A stretch of DNA of 56,727 bases, taken from NCBI GenBank assembly GCA_003153555.1, contig PLZS01000010.1, positions 1 to 56,727 of the forward strand. The letters are read 5' to 3'. Positions within the stretch are counted from its first letter, which is position 1. Each line of letters starts with the position of its first letter. The DNA is from Candidatus Melainabacteria bacterium (GTDB taxonomy: Bacteria > Cyanobacteriota > Vampirovibrionia > Obscuribacterales > Obscuribacteraceae). A model generated the notes under the pieces. It did no database searches and was not told the DNA's origin. It worked only from the letters and a program-made list of their open reading frames with translations. Both the position numbers and the translations under genes were made by a program. Of the stretch, positions 35,465-42,585 are shown piece by piece.

Positions 35465-36969
35465 TTGCTGCTTACCTCCGCATATTTAACTGCTTGAAGT
35501 AAGCTTTTTGCTTTGTTGCGGGTTTCTCGATATTCCATCAATGGATCAGAGTCATAAACAATGCCACCACCTGCATTTACATGAACATGACCGTCTTTGA
35601 CCAGAGCTGAGCGGATAGCAATCGCTCCGTCCATGTTCCCCAGCAAGTCAAAATATCCGACAGCACCCGAATAAACTCCACGTTGCTCAGGTTCCAATTT
35701 CGAAAGCAGCTGCATCGCTCTGATTTTCGGGGCACCGGATACGGTACCAGCTGGGAAGCAGCTTTGAAAAGCATCAAAACAGGTCTTATCGGGAGCGAGT
35801 ACGCCACTTACTTCAGTGAACAAATGCATAACGTGTGTGTACTTGGTCAGACAGGCGATTTCGCCGATTTTGACTGTGCCTGGCACACACACACGACCGA
35901 GATCGTTTCGCCCCAGGTCTACAAGCATGCGATGTTCTGCCATCTCTTTTTCATCGTTTTTAAGCTCAAGCGCCAACTTGCGATCCGCTTCCTCATCGGC
36001 GCCTCTCGGTCTTGTTCCAGCAATGGCTCGCAAGAGGACATGACCGTTCTGAGAACGCACAAAGGTTTCAGGCGAAGAACCCAAATATACAAAATCCGGA
36101 CACTTGAGAAAGTAAGCATAAGGCGAGGGGTTAGTTGCCTGAAGGGCGCGATAAATGTTTATCGCAGGTATTGAACAAGGAGCCGAGAACCTTTGTGAAA
36201 GCACGATTTGGAAGGCTTGTCCTTCGGCGATGTACTCTTTCGTTGCTAATACCGCGTCGATAAATTGTTGCTCGCTAAAAGGTCCTGAGACATTCTGAAA
36301 AATCTCGTCCTCGGATAATGCGCGAGATGGAATTTCTTGCGGCGGCAACTTCACAGGCGATAGAGCTTGCTCAAGAAGCTGGCGCGCGTGCTCTTCCCCC
36401 CGATGCGATACGAAACTCACCTTACGATATTGCTGGTCGAAAATCACAACAGAGTCATACAAACCATAACGTCCGTCCGGCACATTGAATGGATCTTCTG
36501 CTTGAAGAGGGATCTTCTCGAGAGCGCTGACCGCGCCGTAACCAAGGTAACCGACAAGACCTCCGATGAAAGGAAGTTCTAGTTTTTTGATCACAGAGTC
36601 TTTCAAAAACTTTGTCAGTTCTTCGCCACTGCCAAATGTTGCTTTGACAAAATCTTCAACTTGCAAACGCAATAGTTCAATCGGATTCGTCGCATCAACA
36701 GTTCTTGTATCGCCTTTCCGTTCTGTGATTTCAGCATAACCGTTCTTCAAAGATATGGTTCGGATCGGGTCTATTCCCACCAGGGAAAAACGAGCGAGGC
36801 GACCGTCACCTTCGGTGCTTTCGAACAAAAAACCGTCTTGCGAGAGTTGGCTGAGGTTGTGAAAAACCGAAACTGGAGTTCCGAAGTCCGAAGCGACAGT
36901 GATGACAGCCGTTTTCGGGCTCACTCGCGCATCTGCCTCGTTTGATTTATTCATGGTAGGTTGTTGCAT
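35461..36969 (-). CDS. trpE: Anthranilate synthase component I
   Basis: The 502-residue protein has the chorismate-binding core (FQIVLSQRF, GSSPETFV, IAGTRPRG, ELKNDEKEMAEHRMLVDLGRND in spirit, PAGTVSGAPKIRAM, GGIVYDSDP). Near the N-terminus, FLFESTEGDGRLARFS corresponds to the LLES feedback site for tryptophan. I start at the ATG at 36967-36969, with GGAG 8 nt upstream. The frame is open to 37005, but that region is the attenuator stem, so a start there is unlikely. It is the first structural gene, about 20 nt after the attenuator. Confidence 0.96.
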   Translation of the reverse strand: MQQPTMNKSNEADARVSPKTAVITVASDFGTPVSVFHNLSQLSQDGFLFESTEGDGRLARFSLVGIDPIRTISLKNGYAEITERKGDTRTVDATNPIELLRLQVEDFVKATFGSGEELTKFLKDSVIKKLELPFIGGLVGYLGYGAVSALEKIPLQAEDPFNVPDGRYGLYDSVVIFDQQYRKVSFVSHRGEEHARQLLEQALSPVKLPPQEIPSRALSEDEIFQNVSGPFSEQQFIDAVLATKEYIAEGQAFQIVLSQRFSAPCSIPAINIYRALQATNPSPYAYFLKCPDFVYLGSSPETFVRSQNGHVLLRAIAGTRPRGADEEADRKLALELKNDEKEMAEHRMLVDLGRNDLGRVCVPGTVKIGEIACLTKYTHVMHLFTEVSGVLAPDKTCFDAFQSCFPAGTVSGAPKIRAMQLLSKLEPEQRGVYSGAVGYFDLLGNMDGAIAIRSALVKDGHVHVNAGGGIVYDSDPLMEYRETRNKAKSLLQAVKYAEVSSK

Positions 36970-36986
36970 TTCCATTTCTCCGCGAC

Positions 36987-37034
36987 AAAAAACAAATGAC
37001 CGCAAGCACCATCAGTCGGGTAAGCTTGCGGTCA
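36987..37034 (-). terminator. trp attenuator (intrinsic terminator)
   Basis: Read on the minus strand, TGACCGCAAGC (37024-37034) and GCTTGCGGTCA (36997-37007) form a perfect 11-bp stem with a 16-nt loop, followed by TTTGTTTTTT. It lies between the leader peptide and trpE. An AGCTTACC at the top of the 5' arm and loop can pair with GGTAAGCT inside the leader ORF, the expected alternative antiterminator pairing. Confidence 0.9.
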
Positions 37035-37061
37035 ATGAATTCGGTTTGGTGTTCGAAAAGA

Positions 37062-37148
37062 CTACCAACCCGGCATGAGCTTACCTGGCTGTTGCGACCA
37101 GCGCCACCAACCATCAAAGCTAAACAGGATTGTATCGGGACGAATCAT
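37062..37148 (-). CDS. trpL: trp operon leader peptide
   Basis: This 28-codon ORF has four Trp codons, including the cluster Trp-Trp-Arg-Trp at residues 14-17 and a final Trp before TAG. It ends 27 nt before the attenuator stem. Trp is the rarest residue, so four in 28 residues upstream of trpE is a classic attenuation signature: when charged tRNA-Trp is short, the ribosome stalls on the cluster and frees the leader RNA to form the antiterminator. The ribosome site is weak (GAGAAGCAGCG region). Confidence 0.85.
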   Translation of the reverse strand: MIRPDTILFSFDGWWRWSQQPGKLMPGW

Positions 37149-37190
37149 TTTACGGACGCGCTGCTTCTCGGTTTCTACCAGTGATTTGCA

Positions 37191-37218
37191 ATGTTAGCAC
37201 AAGGGGCTATATTGGCAA
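37191..37218 (-). promoter_or_regulatory. Putative trp promoter
   Basis: On the minus strand TTGCCA (37213-37218) and TAACAT (37191-37196) are separated by 16 nt. The predicted transcript would begin near 37184, about 36 nt before the leader ATG. One mismatch to consensus in the -35, two in the -10. Confidence 0.5.
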
Positions 37219-37232
37219 GTTGATTTCAACTT
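37217..37232 (-). promoter_or_regulatory. Inverted repeat at the trp -35 box
   Basis: AAGTTGA-TT-TCAACTT is an exact 7-bp inverted repeat that touches the upstream edge of the putative -35. It could be an operator for a dimeric regulator. No regulator gene is seen nearby. Confidence 0.4.
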
Positions 37233-37356
37233 TTGCAAAGTTATTTCCGTCGATACTGAGTGGCGCGCATTTGAGCGCGATTTCTTAGTCACTTCCGTTC
37301 ATTATCGACGCCGAGGCGTGAAGTACCTAGCCAGAGCATAATTGGTCTCTCCCGAC

Positions 37357-37806
37357 TCAATCTATGTTGCTCCACAGCTTTGCGATCGTAAACAGCTCAA
37401 GGTGTTTTACGTTGCTTGTTGCAATGACCGTTTCAGCGCTATTCGTTGAAACGGTGAGAGCCTGTGCAGCCAATATTGCATCTGCATCGAGTTCGGAATC
37501 ACCTGCCGTCGGTTTTCCTTTCTTTCATACCATCGCCCAAAGTTCCGCTGCCTTTAACATGGCATCCGATGTAATTGGCAAGAAACCCAACTGCGTCCGC
37601 AAAAGATCCAATCTACGCAGCCCAAGCGTTCTGTCGCTACGCAGCAGTTCCCTGCGCACTTCATAATCCGATATCTCCGGCACTTTTATCTGATTACCCT
37701 GTTGCATCATTAGAGTCACCCATTCAAGAATGTCTCTGTTCCTGTCCGCTCGTGGATGACTGATCATCCCCAGCGGTCCAGCATCCAGCAGAATGAGTTT
37801 ACTCAT
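37357..37806 (-). pseudogene. PIN-domain toxin gene interrupted by an in-frame TGA
   Basis: From ATG 37806 the frame encodes LILLDAGPLGMI (first acidic strand of PIN nucleases), EISDYEVRRELLR, and stops at TGA 37525-37527 after AAELWAMV. The same frame continues after the stop for another 55 codons with the expected rest of the domain: KKGKPTAGDSELDADAILAAQAL, then VIATSNVKHLELF, ending at TGA 37357. Without the TGA the product would be a normal ~149-residue PIN ribonuclease. A CGA to TGA change is the simplest cause. As it stands the protein lacks the third and fourth acidic residues and should be inactive. It overlaps the antitoxin gene. Confidence 0.75.
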
Positions 37807-38005
37807 CAAACAACTTGTGAGACTTCGAGTGATTATCGTTCAAAGCTCGTTTCAATTTTGGCCAAGTCTCTTCGTCGTAGCCAGACGCATCTTGTAACCA
37901 CTCTTCAAAAAGTTGTTTAACTTTTCTGACGCGCGAAGTCTCGGTCCTAGACAACTTACTAGGACGACCTTTTTTTATTGCTTCTTTCTTTCCTGCGGAG
38001 TCCAT
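37799..38005 (-). CDS. Antitoxin partner of the PIN gene
   Basis: The 68-residue basic protein (MDSAGKKEAIKKGRPSKLSR, then an amphipathic helix KVKQLFEEWLQDASGYDEETWPKLKRAL) overlaps the PIN-domain gene by 8 nt, the usual arrangement for a toxin-antitoxin pair. I do not recognise its DNA-binding fold. ATG 38005 is chosen over upstream starts since the extra N-terminus is Cys-rich and unlike the rest. The gene is intact although its toxin is broken. Confidence 0.6.
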   Translation of the reverse strand: MDSAGKKEAIKKGRPSKLSRTETSRVRKVKQLFEEWLQDASGYDEETWPKLKRALNDNHSKSHKLFDE

Positions 38006-38104
38006 AGTGGAATACCCCGAACTTGGTTCGAGTACTATTTTACCAGACGATGTTTGTGCGCAGCCGACAAACGGACTAAGCTGCAAGAGGCAGGTGAAGA
38101 CACA

Positions 38105-38251
38105 GTGGCGAAACTGGATAAACAACTTAAGTTCAATAGCGGATTCCTTGATTCAATGGACGGACTCAAAGCTGTTGACCAATTTCTCCATGGTGATCGA
38201 AAAGTCCTTAGAGGCTACATGCAATCACTTTTGCTGATTCACCAAGCTTAA
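38105..38251 (+). CDS. Possible small protein (48 residues)
   Basis: From GTG 38105 (AGGTG 8 nt upstream) the frame encodes AKLDKQLKFNSGFLDSMDGLKAV ... RKVLRGYMQSLLL, which has a natural-looking composition. It is divergent from the antitoxin gene. No family recognised; a shadow frame is possible. Confidence 0.25.
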   Translation: MAKLDKQLKFNSGFLDSMDGLKAVDQFLHGDRKVLRGYMQSLLLIHQA

Positions 38252-38327
38252 CAGTGCTTATAGTTTTCAGAGCATAATGAAACGGCAGCTCAATCGATCT
38301 GACTATCGCATTGGTGACATGAACCTC

Positions 38328-38693
38328 TCACTTCAACGCCGCGGGAGGTGGCACCACTATCACTACCCCTGGTGCCCAAGCTATTCGATTATTTAACGGA
38401 CCACGGGATGTTGGTGCAGTTACGCGGCCCCACCTCCCGCGCACTGAGACGGGGCCAGAAGCAGACCTCGGCGGCTTGACTACAATACAAATCCGTTTTG
38501 AGGGGGGAGCACCCCTCTCGATGCAACCGTTACCAGGTTTCTCTACGCGTCCATCGGGCATAGGCATGCGGACCAATTCTTCCGCTCCAAAAGCCTTCTT
38601 GTAAAAGTCGATCGCTTTTGCTGTGTCCTTGATGATCAAGTGTGGTGTGAGTGTTGAGAAACCAGGTGGAATCGGTTGTGTGGCTTTACTCAT
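38328..38693 (-). pseudogene. Truncated VOC (glyoxalase-like) gene
   Basis: The ATG at 38693 has GGAG 5 nt upstream. The first ~50 residues (IPPGFSTLTPHLIIKDTAKAIDFYKKAFGAEELVRMPMPDGRV) are the start of a VOC/glyoxalase-family protein of the PhnB type. After DGRV the sequence departs abruptly into Arg/Pro/Val-rich residues (SKRICIVVKPPRSASG ... VVIVVPPPAALK) with no similarity to the family, and the second half of the domain is absent. The foreign part contains an inverted-repeat element. The protein is probably non-functional. It is last in the sigma/DGPF cluster, where VOC proteins are common companions. Confidence 0.65.
38341..38440. repeat. 100-bp element with 11-bp inverted ends
   Basis: GCGGGAGGTGG (38341-38351) and CCACCTCCCGC (38430-38440) are perfect inverted arms around ~78 bp. 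Nearby, GAGGGG-GGAGCA-CCCCTC (about 38500-38517) makes a second hairpin. The block occupies the place where the VOC gene should continue. Confidence 0.5.
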
Positions 38694-38730
38694 TATTTCT
38701 CCTTTGTGAAAATGTACTCTGGTGGGTGTG

Positions 38731-39156
38731 TTATTTACGCTTTGATATTTCGGCGCAAAGGCGTTCTTCTTGTTCACGCAATTCAGGTGTTAGTGAATCA
38801 CCGAAATCTTCTGGCGCGAAAATTTGGCGAACTTCTATTTCGCCATCTGAATGGTGCGGATTGGGACACCGCTTGAGCCACTCGATTGCTTCTTCCATGG
38901 ACTTAACTTGCCAAATCCAGTATCCGGCAATGAGTTCCTTTGTCTCGGCAAACGGTCCATCAACTACAGTTCTGTTTTTGCCCGAAAACCGAACGCGAAA
39001 GCCTTTGGAAGTCGAGTGCAAACCTTCTCCTGCGAGCATAATTCCGGCGCGCACTAGCTCTTCGTTGTAATTCCCCATCGCTCTGAGAAGCTCTTCGCTA
39101 GGCATTTCGCCGGCCTCAGATTCTTTGGATGCTTTTACTATGACCATGACTTTCAT
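38731..39156 (-). CDS. DGPF/YCII-domain protein
   Basis: This 141-residue protein of the YCII-related (DGPF) family has the signature VVDGPFAETKELIAGYWIWQVKSMEEAIEW and a C-terminal EIEVRQIFAPEDFG. Its fold is a small ferredoxin-like dimer with a conserved His/Asp pair in some members; function is generally unknown. Such proteins are the hallmark neighbours of ECF42 sigma factors. ATG 39156 has AGGAG 10 nt upstream; the longer start at 39177 has less support. It lies 2 nt after the next DGPF gene. Confidence 0.85.
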   Translation of the reverse strand: MKVMVIVKASKESEAGEMPSEELLRAMGNYNEELVRAGIMLAGEGLHSTSKGFRVRFSGKNRTVVDGPFAETKELIAGYWIWQVKSMEEAIEWLKRCPNPHHSDGEIEVRQIFAPEDFGDSLTPELREQEERLCAEISKRK

Positions 39157-39158
39157 CG

Positions 39159-39557
39159 TTACTTTTCTCCTTGGCATGTTGATGATCGGCTTAGTTGTTC
39201 CTCTGGTGCAGGGAGATTGTCCAATTCAAAAATCGGACGAATCTCGACAGTGCCTTTCTTGACTGGCGGGAGCCGGCTGGCAACAGCAATCGCTTCGTCG
39301 AGGTTTTTCACATCAATGATGTAATAACCGCCAAGCTGTTCGGTTGTTTCAGCAAAGGGACCATCTGTGATTAGTTTTTTGCCGCTGCGAATGCGCACAC
39401 TGGTGGCAGTTGTCACCGAATGTAGTGGCGAGGCGCCGAGAAACTTTCCTTGTGCCTGCAACTCGTGGCAGATTTCGGTTGATTCCGCCATGCACTCTGC
39501 ACGTTCTCCCTCGGTATAGGTTTTTTCGTCACCATAGATGAGCAACATGTATTTCAT
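39159..39557 (-). CDS. DGPF/YCII-domain protein
   Basis: The 132-residue protein is a second paralogue: MKYMLLIYGDE at the start, ITDGPFAETTEQLGGYYIIDVKNLDEAIAVASRLP in the middle and VEIRPIFELD near the end. The start overlaps the stop of the upstream 36-codon stub by ATGA, so its translation is probably coupled. Together with the flanking paralogue it belongs to the ECF sigma cluster. Confidence 0.88.
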   Translation of the reverse strand: MKYMLLIYGDEKTYTEGERAECMAESTEICHELQAQGKFLGASPLHSVTTATSVRIRSGKKLITDGPFAETTEQLGGYYIIDVKNLDEAIAVASRLPPVKKGTVEIRPIFELDNLPAPEEQLSRSSTCQGEK

Positions 39558-39664
39558 TGGTCATCCTCGTAAGAAAGACACTCTTCGACGCCCTTCTCAA
39601 GTTCTTCTTTGGACATTGATTGCATTTTTGATTCGTCAGCGTAGCCCATGCATATGAATTTCAT
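39554..39664 (-). pseudogene. 36-codon stub of a DGPF/YCII gene
   Basis: MKFICMGYADESKMQSMSKEEL plus 14 more residues corresponds to the N-terminal strand and helix of a DGPF-family protein (often MKFLCLGYYDE...), but the gene ends there. It keeps an excellent AGGAGGT site 4 nt before its ATG, and its TGA overlaps the next ATG. It may now act only as a leader that feeds ribosomes into the next gene. Confidence 0.6.
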
Positions 39665-39752
39665 AATTACCTCCTAGCAAGATGCGAAATTCTACCCTCT
39701 CATCGATTAGTCGAGTGAGTCGGTAGCAGATCGACAATCGAAATATGAGAAT

Positions 39753-41027
39753 TTACTCAGCCATTTCGCGCAAGCGTTTTTCGAGGAAACGCCGTTCTGG
39801 CTCCTGTTTCGCCAATGACAGAGCGAGTTCATAGGCAGGCTTGGCTTCTGACTTTCTTCCGAGTCGACGGTTGAGATCGGCGCGCGCGGCATGTGTTAAA
39901 TGGTATTCGACCAGATCACCACGCGACAAGATCGCGTCTATGATTTGCAACCCCGACTCTGGACCGTCGCGCATGGCGATCGCCACCGCTCTGTTCAATT
40001 CCACAACGGGAGACGGCTCAGCCTGCACTAGCAGGTCGTACAGCGCTACCACCTGCGCCCAATCAGTTTCAGAAGCTGATGCAGCACTCGCGTGCAAAGC
40101 CGAAATCGCCGCTTGAATTGTATAAACACCAAATTGCGGAGCAGCAAGCGCCTGCTGGACAAGCTGTGCCCCCAATTGAATTTGTTCTTGGTTCCAAAGT
40201 GAACGATCTTGATCCTCTAATAGAATTAAATCGCCTCTCACGTCAGTGCGAGCAGAGCGTCGTGATTCATGCAGCAGCATCAGTGCTAACAATCCCATCA
40301 CTTCGGCATCGGGCAAGAGATCGAGAAGCACTTGTCCCAGATGAATAGCTTTGCATGATAGATCAGCGCGCGTGGCTTCGCTGCCCGAAGATGCAGAATA
40401 ACCTTCGTTGAATACGAGATAAATAACAGACAGCACCGAGTCGAGCCGCTCGTTGACGTCCTCACGCGAAGGCACTTCATAGGGAATTTTCGCATCACGG
40501 ATTTTCGCTTTAGCCCGAACAATACGCTGCGCAATTGTAACTGGCGACGAAAGGAATGCGCTGGCAATTTCCTCGGTAGTCAGACCGCACGTTTCTCTAA
40601 GCGTCAGCGCAATCTGCGCATTGGGCGACAATGCCGGGTGACAGCATGTGAAGATCAACCGAAGATGATCGTCCTTGAAGGTCTCTTCATCAAAATCTTC
40701 AATTTCGATCGTGCCTAACGCAATCATATCTCCATGCTCTGCAACCGTTTTATCAAAGCGCGCGCGTCTGCGTATTGAGTCAATAGCTTTAAATCGCGCC
40801 GTCGATACAATCCACGCGCGCGGATTAGTCGGAATTCCGTCGCGGCACCACTGTTCGACGGCCACAGCGAATGCCTCCTGCAGCATTTCTTCCGCCAGGT
40901 CAAAATCACCTAGTAGTCGAACCAAAGTCGCGAACACACGCCGGGACTCGCTGCGATATAGCTCATCGACAGCTGCTCGTATTTTTGCGCCGTTTTTAGG
41001 ATCGTTTTTTTGAATTGGCTTAGGCAT
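39753..41027 (-). CDS. ECF sigma factor with C-terminal TPR-like extension (ECF42 type)
   Basis: The 424-residue protein has sigma-70 region 2 (LVRLLGDFDLAEEMLQEAFAVA ... RAWIVSTARFKAID), region 4 (QIALTLRETCGLTTEEIASAF) and a long helical extension with NEGYSASSG, typical of the ECF42 group. No anti-sigma gene is present, and the extension is thought to regulate it. The linked DGPF genes are the expected targets. I chose ATG 41027 since a TTATATT just upstream looks like a promoter element; TTG 41060 is the alternative. Confidence 0.9.
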   Translation of the reverse strand: MPKPIQKNDPKNGAKIRAAVDELYRSESRRVFATLVRLLGDFDLAEEMLQEAFAVAVEQWCRDGIPTNPRAWIVSTARFKAIDSIRRRARFDKTVAEHGDMIALGTIEIEDFDEETFKDDHLRLIFTCCHPALSPNAQIALTLRETCGLTTEEIASAFLSSPVTIAQRIVRAKAKIRDAKIPYEVPSREDVNERLDSVLSVIYLVFNEGYSASSGSEATRADLSCKAIHLGQVLLDLLPDAEVMGLLALMLLHESRRSARTDVRGDLILLEDQDRSLWNQEQIQLGAQLVQQALAAPQFGVYTIQAAISALHASAASASETDWAQVVALYDLLVQAEPSPVVELNRAVAIAMRDGPESGLQIIDAILSRGDLVEYHLTHAARADLNRRLGRKSEAKPAYELALSLAKQEPERRFLEKRLREMAE

Positions 41028-41405
41028 ACAAATAAGATTGTTGTATACAGATCTCACCAATATAACATAGAGAGCTAGTGGGGCTAAGCGTTCTAGGCGA
41101 CAAATACTTGAGCGAAGTCTTCATATGAATTCTTCCACCAGACTTGTTTCTATCGAATCTCTTTACAGCAAATGGCAGAAATATTCTTATATGGCACTGT
41201 CACTTACGCTTTGCAAATCGATTCGACTCTGCCATTAAACCACAACCATGCTAACAAGTTTGAGTTGTGCCGGTGTGCCACTACGCACGGTGCGTGATCG
41301 GCTCATCGTCTTCGACGAGATCGCCATTGCGGGGCAGATGCCAGACAAATACTACAAAACACGCTCTCAGTGTCGAAGTCCAGAGTCCCCTCATCAGATG
41401 ACGTT
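41028..41405. other. Intergenic stretch upstream of the sigma gene
   Basis: I see no gene that convinces me. A plus-strand 53-codon frame beginning at about 41248 (MLTSLSCAGVPLRTVRDRL...) has no ribosome site. The last 60 nt before 41027 are A/T-rich and probably hold the sigma-gene promoter. Confidence 0.25.
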
Positions 41406-42044
41406 CTAGTTACTAAATCCAAGGGGACACTTCCCCTCTGTAAGAGCCTTCAGGTATCGATCAGGAATTGGCCGGATGCTGCAGTCAGGCATATCACGCG
41501 GCCCTTCTATAATACCTATGAAGAGAGGAACCCTCAATGTTCCATTGGTGGAAGGACGATCCACTTCTGCCGGAATAGCTCCTGCTGGAAGCCAACTCTG
41601 CATCTTAGTGTCATCTGAAACTACTCTAAACCGGCTGCAGTAGTTCTCGCGGAACTGTAGGTCCACTCGAGCAGCTCTCCAGGTTCCGTTTTTCCCGTAG
41701 TAAGAGAAGGCAAAGCTATAGACATCATCTTCCACTTTAGTTGGAGCCCAGTGCGCAAGAATGTCTGTTAAAGAATGTCGGTCGAGCATTACGCAACGAT
41801 GCTGTCGTTCGAAGAGCGGGTAGACGGCCGGTTTGCCATTCTTGTCTATCGCTAGGAATGCTTTGTTTCTGTCAAAATTCGATGGATTATCCACCAGGAC
41901 ACAAACGAAGTCAAACTCGGAGTAGTCGCTAGATATCCCGTCGCAAATGGCTTCGTCATGTGTTTCCGCCTTTTGCTCTTCCTTGGCAAAAACTTGATTT
42001 TGGAAAATAAAAGCACCCATGAGAATGAGCAAGAGTGCGTTCAT
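41406..42044 (-). CDS. Secreted protein of unknown function
   Basis: Starting at ATG 42044 (GAGG 8 nt upstream) the 212-residue product opens with a signal peptide, MNALLLILMGAFIFQNQVFA. The mature part contains several Cys (AICDG, DFVCVLVD, RHRCV type, ENYCSRF, MPDCS, GKCPLG), suggesting disulfides outside the cytoplasm. WRAARVDLQFRENYCSRFRVVSD looks like a beta-sandwich strand pair. The longer frame to 42089 places a hydrophobic non-signal segment first and is less likely. Family not recognised. Confidence 0.65.
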   Translation of the reverse strand: MNALLLILMGAFIFQNQVFAKEEQKAETHDEAICDGISSDYSEFDFVCVLVDNPSNFDRNKAFLAIDKNGKPAVYPLFERQHRCVMLDRHSLTDILAHWAPTKVEDDVYSFAFSYYGKNGTWRAARVDLQFRENYCSRFRVVSDDTKMQSWLPAGAIPAEVDRPSTNGTLRVPLFIGIIEGPRDMPDCSIRPIPDRYLKALTEGKCPLGFSN

Positions 42045-42208
42045 TGCCAGTTCCTCAGTGAACCCGAGTATGTTAAAGACGAAATCCATTCTACTGCATA
42101 CTCACCCGGCGGCACCTAGATAGGGGTCCGGAGACCAATGGAACGAATTACGTCAATTTCGGCACGAATACACTCGGTATCTCGTTTGGTAAGAAAGCGG
42201 GCTCTTTT

Positions 42209-42505
42209 TTAGGGAACATCGCCTTTCAAGCGATGGTCGTCGTCTTGTTCGGCTAACCACGCTCGATATTTTGCTTCTCTGACAAGCCAAAAGTGGGCTG
42301 GTGTTTTTAGGACACGCTGAAATTGGAGAGCAGTTTCTGGAGTGATAGCCGATTTGCCTTGAATGATTTCATTTATAGTTTTCTTTGGACGCCCCGTGCG
42401 TTCCGCCAGATCGGCTTGCGACAGATTGAATTGCTCCAACAACTCTTGCAGTGTTTCACCTGGTGGCGAAACGAAGTTAGGTTTGTATTTGGTCTGCTTA
42501 TTCAT
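42209..42505 (-). CDS. higA: HigA-like XRE-family antitoxin, no toxin partner seen
   Basis: The 98-residue protein has the VapI/HigA pattern: PPGETLQELLEQFNLSQADLAERTGRPKKTINEIIQGKSAITPETALQFQRVL, a helix-turn-helix of the XRE type followed by the FWLVREAKYRAWLA helix. Such proteins usually follow a HigB toxin gene. Here neither side shows one: upstream is a 68-nt gap to a TPR gene and downstream a secreted protein. It may have become a plain regulator or be an orphan. Confidence 0.8.
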   Translation of the reverse strand: MNKQTKYKPNFVSPPGETLQELLEQFNLSQADLAERTGRPKKTINEIIQGKSAITPETALQFQRVLKTPAHFWLVREAKYRAWLAEQDDDHRLKGDVP

Positions 42506-42585
42506 GCGTATCTTCAACCCTCAAAATCAGAACCGCAGTTACCTTCGACCAATCTAGCCCTCCATCAAGCGGCGCAGCTGCATGT

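Noticed and set aside
37525..37527. Possible recoding (selenocysteine or reassigned TGA) in the PIN gene
   Set aside because: No SECIS-like hairpin is evident, the residue expected there is Arg-like, and TGA is used as a normal stop in many genes here.
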